A stretch of 11,590 bases of DNA, from assembly GCA_048173955.1 (NCBI GenBank), contig DBEYOB010000057.1, positions 1-11,590 on the forward strand, in the 5' to 3' direction. The DNA comes from CAZUFB01 sp048173955. Lineage in GTDB: Bacteria; Actinomycetota; Coriobacteriia; Coriobacteriales; UMGS124. The translations under genes and the position numbers were made by a program. The notes beneath the pieces were generated by a model, which ran no database searches, had not been told where the DNA came from, and saw only the letters and a program-made list of their open reading frames with translations. Of this stretch, positions 1 through 4,909 are shown piece after piece (within the stretch, counting starts at the first letter, position 1; the number at the start of each line of letters is the position of its first letter).

Positions 1-54
1 GGCAGGATCCAGACGCTCTGGGACTCCATCGCCTCGGCCATCAACGGCCTATGA
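1..54 (+). CDS. C-terminal end of an Flp-like pilin (partial)
   Basis: Only the last 17 codons are in the window, ending in TGA at 52-54; the visible tail reads GRIQTLWDSIASAINGL. Small Flp/Tad-type pilins of actinobacteria often end in a short amphipathic helix of this kind (a 'lW..Ia.aI..l' pattern), and the genes that follow are Tad-like, so the fragment is most likely the major or a minor Flp pilin. The stop overlaps the next start (ATGA, 51-54), which implies translational coupling. The diagnostic N-terminal part (prepilin cleavage site and hydrophobic helix) lies outside the window, so the family call rests on the tail and on context. Confidence 0.55.
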   Translation, partial: GRIQTLWDSIASAINGL

Positions 55-605
55 CGCGGCGGAGGGCGGCGCTTGCCGCCGCGATGGCGGCATGCGTGCT
101 CGTGGCGGCGGCCTGCTTCGCGCTCGCCTGCTGCGGCCGCGAGGGGGAGACCGGTGCCGGCGGGCAGGGTTCGCCTCCCGACCCGACCGGTGCGGGGGCC
201 GGGCGAGCTCCCGGCGCCTCCGCGCCCGCCGGGGGCGGGGCGGACGCCGGGGTGCCGGGGAGGGACACGAGCGACCTCGAGGTGTGCCGGGAGCGGGGGA
301 CGCTCTCCTCGACCCGGGAATCGCCGCTGGGCACGGTCGCAACGTGGGAGGTCGCGGCCCCGCTCGAGGAGTGCGCGGCGTCGATCGTCGCCCAGTATCG
401 GGACGCCGGAGAGGTCTCCCTCGAGCACGACGGCTACCTCGACCTGCTGGGCAGGGTGTGGGGCTGCGTCGTCTCCCATCCCGACGGGTGGGCGGAGATC
501 GCCATCGTGCAGGACGGAGGTCGGAATGGGTGGTACGGGGAAGACGACGGGGACGCCCCGTCGTGCACGGTCTCGCTGGTGCGGATGGACGGGTCGGCGT
601 GGTAG
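51..605 (+). CDS. Small exported protein of the Tad locus, possible lipoprotein
   Basis: This 184-residue protein matches no family I can name. It starts with three arginines (residues 3-5) and a hydrophobic stretch (about 7-27) ending in Cys27-Cys28, which looks like a signal peptide or lipoprotein signal. The lipobox is imperfect (ALAC), so lipid attachment is uncertain. Residues 31-72 are a low-complexity Gly/Ala/Pro linker, as expected for a domain held away from the membrane. The C-terminal domain (about 73-184) has four cysteines (79, 108, 139, 172) that could form two disulfides outside the cell. The start is chosen because its ATG overlaps the upstream stop (ATGA). An in-frame ATG at 84 lacks a well-spaced ribosome site and would remove the basic N-terminus. 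Its place between pilin-type genes suggests an envelope role in pilus assembly or anchoring; that is inference from position. Confidence 0.7.
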   Translation: MTRRRAALAAAMAACVLVAAACFALACCGREGETGAGGQGSPPDPTGAGAGRAPGASAPAGGGADAGVPGRDTSDLEVCRERGTLSSTRESPLGTVATWEVAAPLEECAASIVAQYRDAGEVSLEHDGYLDLLGRVWGCVVSHPDGWAEIAIVQDGGRNGWYGEDDGDAPSCTVSLVRMDGSAW

Positions 606-840
606 CGCCGGAGCGCCTCCACCCCGCGCGGGCCCGCAGGACCCGGGGGACGAGGAGGGGCAGGCGACCTTGGAGTACCTGCTCGTGTTTCTGGCGGTCG
701 CCGCGGTCGTGGCGGGCCTGTCCGCCTTCGTCCGCATGGGGTCGCGCGGCTCGCTCGGCAGGTTGGCGACGCGGGCTGCATCGCATGCGGTCGGGGGCCG
801 CAACCCCGGCGACGCGCTGCTCGACGTGTTCATGTACTGA
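526..840 (+). CDS. Flp/TadE-like pilin-type protein with one membrane helix
   Basis: This 104-residue protein has the signature EEG|QATLEY at residues 43-51 followed by a helix (about 51-69). In Flp-type prepilins the peptidase cuts after the Gly, and Glu at +5 with Tyr/Phe at +6 is conserved; here Glu50 and Tyr51 fit. The mature part would be only about 59 residues, as in small Flp/DUF4244-like pilins. The start is less sure. ATG 526 has a good ribosome site (GGAGG at 516-520, 5-base spacing) and is the only ATG/GTG/TTG in frame before residue 49, but it gives a 45-residue Arg/Pro-rich leader that overlaps the upstream gene by 80 bases. A non-standard start nearer 605 cannot be excluded. It is likely a minor pilin or pseudopilin processed by a TadV-like peptidase encoded elsewhere. 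Confidence 0.7.
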   Translation: MGGTGKTTGTPRRARSRWCGWTGRRGSAGAPPPRAGPQDPGDEEGQATLEYLLVFLAVAAVVAGLSAFVRMGSRGSLGRLATRAASHAVGGRNPGDALLDVFMY

Positions 841-1330
841 CGCCCGCGGTGCGCGTTCGGAGGAGGGCCAGGCGAGCGTCGAGGCGGCGCTGCTCCTTCC
901 CGCCCTCATGGTGTGCCTCGCGCTGCTCGTCCAGCCCGCCTGCATGCTCTACACGCGCGCCGTCATGCAGTTTGCGGCCGCCGAGGCCTGCCGCCTCGTC
1001 GCGACGCCCCCGTCCACGGCGGGCGTGGCCGACCAGGCGTACCGCTCCTACATCGAGCGCAGGCTCTCCGCGGTTCCCGACGCCGCCGTGTTCCACAAGG
1101 GCGGCGCGCAGGGTTGGACGATCGACTACGGCTTCTCTCCCGAAGACGGCGTGGCCCGGGTCTCCATCGAGACCTCGGTCCAACCACTCCCTCTGTTGGG
1201 AGTCGCCGCGGCCCTGCTGGGCGAGACGGACGGCGAGGGCGGCGTCGTCCTGAGGGTTGAGGTGGAGGAGCGCATGAGGCCGACATGGGTGGAAGGGGAC
1301 TACGGTGCATGGTCTTCGCTATGGGACTGA
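785..1330 (+). CDS. TadE-like pseudopilin
   Basis: The 181-residue protein has the prepilin-type motif SEEG|QASVE at residues 25-33, with Glu33 at +5, then a hydrophobic helix (about 34-53) and a C-terminal domain outside the membrane. This is the architecture of the TadE family: a short N-terminus, one helix running into 'rava..Aae.a.l', and a beta-rich tail. Residues 54-73 (LYTRAVMQFAAAEACRLVAT) match that TadE pattern well. The ATG at 785 is the first usable start in frame after the previous gene's core; it overlaps that gene by 56 bases and lacks a convincing ribosome site, so translation may depend on coupling. The residues before the motif are Cys/Arg-rich and probably belong to the cleaved leader. 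TadE proteins are minor components needed for Flp pilus assembly; which minor pilin this is cannot be told. Confidence 0.75.
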   Translation: MRSGAATPATRCSTCSCTDARGARSEEGQASVEAALLLPALMVCLALLVQPACMLYTRAVMQFAAAEACRLVATPPSTAGVADQAYRSYIERRLSAVPDAAVFHKGGAQGWTIDYGFSPEDGVARVSIETSVQPLPLLGVAAALLGETDGEGGVVLRVEVEERMRPTWVEGDYGAWSSLWD

Positions 1331-3446
1331 CGGGGCGGTGGGTCGCACCTTTGGACGGGGGAGCGCCCATGCGGCTTCAGGCCCGCGCCGCGGGGATGTG
1401 TGGGGGATCGGCCTGTTCGCGGACGAGGAGGGCTCGACGACGGTCGCGGCCGCCGTCGCGATCCTGATGAGCCTGGTGCTTGTGTTCGGGATGGCATCGA
1501 CCCAGCGGGTCTCGGCGCGCGCGGCCGACGTCCAGGCCGTCGCCGACGCCGGGGCCCTGGCGGGGATGAACGTCGTCGCAGGATACGCCACGGTTGCCCA
1601 GATCCTCGACGCACTGGTGCTCAGCATGGGGCTCGTCGGCATGCTGACGCTGGCGATCGGGCTGGTGCTGTCGGCGATACCGCTCGTCGACGCGGCGAGC
1701 CCGCCGGTGCTCAGGGCGTCCTCGGCGGTGTTCGAGGCGCGCGCCAAGCTCTCGAGGACGGCCGCGCAGGGGCTCGAGCGCCTCGAGCGGGCCGTCCCCT
1801 ACCTGGTGGCGGCGAACTCGCTCGCCGCGGTGCGCGCGAACGCCGGTGAGGGCGGTTCGTACGTGGGGGTCGCGATACCCTACCCGCTCGAGGGCGCGAG
1901 CGATTTCGGCCTGCTCGAGGAAGACGACGTGGCGGACAAGGTCGAGGAGGCGGGGGAGAAGGGCGATGAGATCGATGCTTTGGCAGCGCAGGCCGACGAG
2001 GCGAGGCGGCAGGCCGACGAGGCGCTTGAGCGCGGGTGGCGCTCGGACTGTGGCGGTGATCCGAGTATGCGCGAGCGCGCCGCGTCGCTTGCGAACCTGT
2101 CGGGGGCGCTCAACCCCGACTATCCCACGAGTGCGGGTTGGGACTTTGGGGTCCCCATTCTGCGCGCCCGCGCCTACTACGAGAGGCGGATTGCGCTTGA
2201 GGCCCCTGTGGACGCTACGCCTGCCGAGGCTACGCGTTCTGCGGCTCGCGCGGCTTTTTACCGCTATGCGCTCGAGCAGGTGAGCCAGAGCTCCTATACC
2301 GAGAACGACGACGGGAGCGTCGTGTGCGACCTGCGGGAGCTTCCCGCGAACACCGACGACGTCCGCGCGACCGCGCTCTACACCGACGCCGTGTGGCCGT
2401 GCACCCAGGAAGAGGCGGGCAGGACCATCCACAGCTATGCGTCGTGCCCCGGGGCGACCGGCCCCGCGGCGGGGTATGCGAGCGTGGCGGAGGAGGAGTC
2501 GGGCGCCTGCGCCGAATGCCCGGTCTGCGGCTTCAGCGTGACCGACCTGGGGCGGGCGCCCGCGGCGTCGACCTCGATCGACAACGGGTTCGAGCACCAT
2601 TGGCGCGCCGTGGTCGAGGCGTCGCGCGACTACGAGGCGCGCCGCGCCGAGCAGGCGGAGCGCGAGCGGGCGGCCCGGGAGGCGTCGGAACAGGCGACGG
2701 ACCTGTTCCAGCAGGCACTCGAGCGCCTCTCCGCGACGCGCGTCGAGCTTTCTCCGCCCGGTCGCTACGGTTGCGTGTGCGTCGTCGCCGACCCGTCCTC
2801 CCATGCCTCGCGGGACTGGCCGGCAGGCCTGCTCGGGGGCGCGGCGGCGCTTCCCGCCCGGGCGGCGGTGTCGGGCGCGGTGCTTGCCCGCGACGCCGCG
2901 ACGTCGGGAAACAACGTGCTGGCGGGCTTTTTCGACAACCTCGTTGCCCAAGGTGACGTCGTCGGCGGGGTCTCTTCGGTGCTCGACGCGGTGATGTCCG
3001 CCTGGGGAGGGCTGCTCGTCTCGTATGGGGACGGGTACCGCGCCTTCACCGGGACGATGGACTCGGCGTTCAAGGGGCTGTCTGCCCTCGGCATGGGGAA
3101 CGTCTCCTCGTGGCTCAAGGACGCGCTCGAGGGCGCCGTGGAGCTCACGGCGCTCCAACCGGCGGACCTTTCGGTCAAGAAGCCCGTCCTCGTGAACAGC
3201 GTCGACGTCATGAACAGGGCCGGCGTCGACTGGTACGGTGCGGTGCGCGCCCTGGTCATGGCGGTGCAGTCGGTCGATGCCGCCGCCGGCCCGCAGGAGG
3301 TTCTGGGGGTACTCGGCGTGTTCGTCGAGTCGCTCACGGGCTCGGGCCGCCTGACGGTCGCCGAGTTCTCGATTCCCGGGACCGATCTGACGATACCCCT
3401 GGAGCTCGACCTGGGGCGACTTGCCGGCTCGGGGGAGGCCGCATGA
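1305..3446 (+). CDS. Large TadG-like membrane-anchored protein of the Tad locus
   Basis: The 713-residue protein begins at GTG 1305, preceded by GGAAGGGG at 1291-1298, and overlaps the TadE-like gene by 26 bases. Residues 40-45 (DEEGST) sit just ahead of a helix (about 47-66), mimicking the prepilin signature of its neighbours but with Ala in place of Glu at +5. The following 'ADVQAVADAGALAGM' stretch (74-88) is typical of TadG-like N-termini. A second hydrophobic segment spans about 102-127. Charged coiled-coil-like regions lie at about 205-243 and 439-476. There are nine cysteines, including Cys402-x2-Cys405-x2-Cys408, with Cys381 nearby. The C-terminal 200 residues are Gly/Ala/Val-rich with amphipathic helices. 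TadG proteins anchor or assemble Flp pili; assignment here rests on position and N-terminus, since most of the sequence is not recognisable. GTG 1398 is an alternative, weaker start. Confidence 0.7.
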   Translation: MHGLRYGTDGAVGRTFGRGSAHAASGPRRGDVWGIGLFADEEGSTTVAAAVAILMSLVLVFGMASTQRVSARAADVQAVADAGALAGMNVVAGYATVAQILDALVLSMGLVGMLTLAIGLVLSAIPLVDAASPPVLRASSAVFEARAKLSRTAAQGLERLERAVPYLVAANSLAAVRANAGEGGSYVGVAIPYPLEGASDFGLLEEDDVADKVEEAGEKGDEIDALAAQADEARRQADEALERGWRSDCGGDPSMRERAASLANLSGALNPDYPTSAGWDFGVPILRARAYYERRIALEAPVDATPAEATRSAARAAFYRYALEQVSQSSYTENDDGSVVCDLRELPANTDDVRATALYTDAVWPCTQEEAGRTIHSYASCPGATGPAAGYASVAEEESGACAECPVCGFSVTDLGRAPAASTSIDNGFEHHWRAVVEASRDYEARRAEQAERERAAREASEQATDLFQQALERLSATRVELSPPGRYGCVCVVADPSSHASRDWPAGLLGGAAALPARAAVSGAVLARDAATSGNNVLAGFFDNLVAQGDVVGGVSSVLDAVMSAWGGLLVSYGDGYRAFTGTMDSAFKGLSALGMGNVSSWLKDALEGAVELTALQPADLSVKKPVLVNSVDVMNRAGVDWYGAVRALVMAVQSVDAAAGPQEVLGVLGVFVESLTGSGRLTVAEFSIPGTDLTIPLELDLGRLAGSGEAA
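1988..2024 (+). repeat. 16-base direct repeat encoding a coiled-coil heptad
   Basis: GCAGGCCGACGAGGCG occurs exactly at 1988-2003 and again at 2009-2024, 21 bases apart. Twenty-one bases is seven codons, so the repeat encodes two copies of an AQADEA/RQADEA heptad in the 713-residue protein (residues about 228-240). This looks like local duplication within a coiled coil. Confidence 0.8.
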
Positions 3447-3913
3447 GCGGCGGGGGCTGGCGCGACGACGAGGGCCAGATGGTCGTCGAGATGGCGGTCG
3501 TCGCCCCGGTGATGATCGCCGTCTCCCTTGTCGTCCTCAACCTGATGTGGTTTCTCGAGGCGGCGTCGCGTTTCGACCGGACCGCGCCCGACGCCGTCGT
3601 GGCCAACGCCGTTTCCCCAGCGGGCGGTACGGGCGGGGCGCACGAGCACGAGGTCGCCTCCTCCCTCCAAGACGCCATGGAGGGCCTGCGGGGCGTGACG
3701 GTGTCGGTGCGCGCCGAGACCCTGTGGGACGACCTGTCGTCGGGCGCGGGCTTCACGATGGCCCCCCATCTGACGCGCTACGTCTGCACGATGGAGTACG
3801 CCCCGTGGCCGACCGGCTTCTCGATCGCCGGCATCGACGTCGGTGTCCCGATGGTCCTGAGGCACGAGTGCTCGTTCGTGGTCGATTGCTACCGGTCCGG
3901 CGTCGTGTTCTGA
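3443..3913 (+). CDS. TadE/TadF-like pseudopilin
   Basis: The 156-residue protein starts at ATG 3443, overlapping the previous stop (ATGA), with GGGGGAGG at 3431-3438 as ribosome site. Residues 8-16 read DDEG|QMVVE: the prepilin cleavage signature with Glu16 at +5. A hydrophobic helix covers about 17-37 and carries 'VVAPVMIAVSLVVLNLMW', much like TadE/TadF. The rest is a soluble domain with three cysteines (115, 143, 149), of which two could pair outside the cell. It is one of at least three prepilin-like products in a row, consistent with a minor-pilin set that caps or initiates the fibre. TadF versus TadE cannot be decided here. It is the last clear pilus gene; a run of nine G follows its stop. 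Confidence 0.75.
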   Translation: MSGGGWRDDEGQMVVEMAVVAPVMIAVSLVVLNLMWFLEAASRFDRTAPDAVVANAVSPAGGTGGAHEHEVASSLQDAMEGLRGVTVSVRAETLWDDLSSGAGFTMAPHLTRYVCTMEYAPWPTGFSIAGIDVGVPMVLRHECSFVVDCYRSGVVF

Positions 3914-3971
3914 AGGGGGGGGGTCGGGCCGCGCCGGGACATGCGGTCGACGGGAAGGAGGGCGTTGCAAG

Positions 3972-4493
3972 ATGCGCGATGGACGGCGTGCGACGGGGGA
4001 GGGCTTGCGGGGCGGGGGCGTCGTCCTTTCCGTCCCGGGCGGCTTCACCCTCGTCTGCCGCGCGGCGGTCGGCTTCCTCGACCGGGCGAGGGGGCTGCTC
4101 GGCACGCTGCCGGGGCGCCCGTTGGAGAACGCGCTGCTTCTGCCCGACTGCCCGTCGGTGCACACGTGCGGCATGGCGTACCCGATCGACCTCGCCTTCT
4201 TCCGCGAGGACGGTTCGGTAGCCCGGGTCTGCCGCAACGTCGGCGCATGGCGGGTCCGCGGGCTGCCGGGTGCGGCGGCGGTCGCGGAGCGCGAGGCTTT
4301 CGGGGAGGGGTGCGCGGCCGGTGCGGGGAGGGGGCGGGATTGGTTCCGCGTCGGCGACGTCGTCGAGGGCTTTCCCGGCCTGCTCGAGGCGCTGCGCCGG
4401 CGTCCCGCCGATATGGACGTTGTATCGCGGCGGGGAGGGGAGCGGAAAAGTTCCGGAAAATCCTGCCGCATGAAAGAACGGGGTACGCTATGA
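3972..4493 (+). CDS. DUF192 family protein
   Basis: The 173-residue protein fits the DUF192 family (Pfam PF02643). Residues 38-49 (DRARGLLGTLPG) correspond to the 'A.GLM.R' opening, and residues 62-86 contain SVHTCGMAYPIDLAFF followed by an acidic turn and SVARV, the central 'F.M.n..ipLDliFld..g.V' motif. The start at ATG 3972 is supported by AAGGAGGG at 3955-3962. DUF192 proteins are small beta-barrel proteins of unknown biochemical role, usually 110-170 residues. The extra C-terminal tail here (about 140-173) is Arg/Lys/Ser-rich and unlike the family core. It follows the pilus genes by 58 bases in the same direction and is probably cotranscribed; DUF192 genes do occur beside Tad loci, but a function in piliation is not established. 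Its stop lies inside the -10-like box ahead of tRNA-Leu. Confidence 0.82.
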   Translation: MRDGRRATGEGLRGGGVVLSVPGGFTLVCRAAVGFLDRARGLLGTLPGRPLENALLLPDCPSVHTCGMAYPIDLAFFREDGSVARVCRNVGAWRVRGLPGAAAVAEREAFGEGCAAGAGRGRDWFRVGDVVEGFPGLLEALRRRPADMDVVSRRGGERKSSGKSCRMKERGTL

Positions 4494-4494
4494 T
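4489..4494 (+). promoter_or_regulatory. Probable -10 box for tRNA-Leu
   Basis: TATGAT at 4489-4494 matches the -10 consensus at five of six positions and lies 52 bases before the tRNA. No good -35 hexamer is found at 15-18 base spacing, so this is tentative. The same hexamer recurs at 4764 and 8884 ahead of other genes. The box overlaps the stop codon (4491-4493) of the DUF192 gene. Confidence 0.4.
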
Positions 4495-4510
4495 ATGCAC
4501 TACGCCTTGA

Positions 4511-4536
4511 GCATGCGCCGCCTGTGCGCGGCATGC
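4511..4536 (+). other. Hairpin in the tRNA-Leu leader
   Basis: GCATGC at 4511-4516 pairs with GCATGC at 4531-4536. The stem continues for four more G-C pairs with two single-base bulges and a CTGT loop. There is no T-run, so a terminator for the upstream operon is unlikely. A processing site or Rho-linked stop are possible alternatives. Confidence 0.35.
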
Positions 4537-4546
4537 GGTGCGACGG

Positions 4547-4630
4547 GCCCGAGTGGCGGAATGGCAGACGCAGAGGTCTCAAAAACCTCCGACTTCGGTC
4601 GTGTGAGTTCGAGTCTCACCTCGGGCACCA
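4547..4630 (+). tRNA. tRNA-Leu (anticodon CAA)
   Basis: The gene is 84 bases with CCA encoded (4628-4630). The acceptor stem is GCCCGAG (4547-4553) with CTCGGGC (4620-4626). The anticodon stem GAGGT/ACCTC encloses CTCAAAA, placing CAA at 4580-4582, which reads the UUG codon. A long variable arm (about GACTTCGGTCGTG) and GTTCGAGTC T-loop make it a type II tRNA, as expected for leucine. Confidence 0.97.
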
Positions 4631-4639
4631 CTTTTCAAG

Positions 4640-4665
4640 CCGGCGGCATAAGCCGACGGTATTTC
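4640..4665 (+). terminator. Probable terminator after tRNA-Leu
   Basis: CCGGCGGC (4640-4647) pairs with GCCGACGG (4652-4659) around an ATAA loop, with one G-A mismatch, and is followed by TATTTC. It begins 10 bases after the tRNA CCA end. The T-run is short, so efficiency is uncertain. Confidence 0.5.
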
Positions 4666-4909
4666 GATGGCTAATTCACGGCATATGGATGTGTTCCGGC
4701 CCGGCAGGACGCCCGGCGTGCCGCCTTGCACGGATGGCTCCTTCTATTAGGGTAGACCAGATGTATGATACTAGTGTTCTACCAAGGTAGTCTGAACGGG
4801 AGACGCGCAACCGGCAACGAGGTCGCCGCGAGACGGGACGCCGCGACGCCAAATCGGGTCTGAAGTCCGGTATTCCGGCCATGCGGGCTCCCAGAGACGG
4901 GAGGCTGCC
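4666..4909. other. Intergenic region ahead of the secreted-protein pair
   Basis: No coding region, RNA gene or copy of the tRNA-Leu end is visible here. A weak GC-rich hairpin (around 4702-4723) has no T-run. The patch at 4741-4795 is conspicuously AT-richer and is annotated separately. The stretch 4796-4895 is GC-rich and would be a leader of about 135 bases if transcription begins near 4775. Confidence 0.5.
4745..4793 (+). promoter_or_regulatory. Candidate promoter/operator with three GGTAGW motifs
   Basis: TATGAT (4764-4769) sits between GGTAGA (4751-4756) and its exact reverse complement TCTACC (4778-4783). A third copy, GGTAGT, follows at 4786-4791, so that CTACC-AA-GGTAG forms a tight dyad at 4779-4790. 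The arrangement resembles a promoter flanked by repressor sites. No convincing -35 hexamer is present, and the regulator is unknown. Confidence 0.4.

Noticed and set aside
49..945. 298-codon open frame on the - strand
   Set aside because: Its product is almost entirely Arg/Pro/Ala/Ser, as expected from the complement of GC-rich coding DNA, and the + strand holds prepilin-type genes with clear motifs.
1377..3158. 593-codon open frame on the - strand opposite the 713-residue gene
   Set aside because: The product is Arg/Gly/His-rich with no domain, and it mirrors a + strand gene with a good ribosome site, membrane helices and coupling to neighbours.
3941..4510. 189-codon + strand frame overlapping the DUF192 gene
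   Set aside because: Gly/Arg-rich shadow; the DUF192 motifs are in the other frame, which also has the better ribosome site.
2765..4582. 605-codon open frame on the - strand
   Set aside because: It runs across two recognisable + strand genes and into tRNA-Leu, and is low-complexity Ser/Pro/Arg; a GC-bias artefact.
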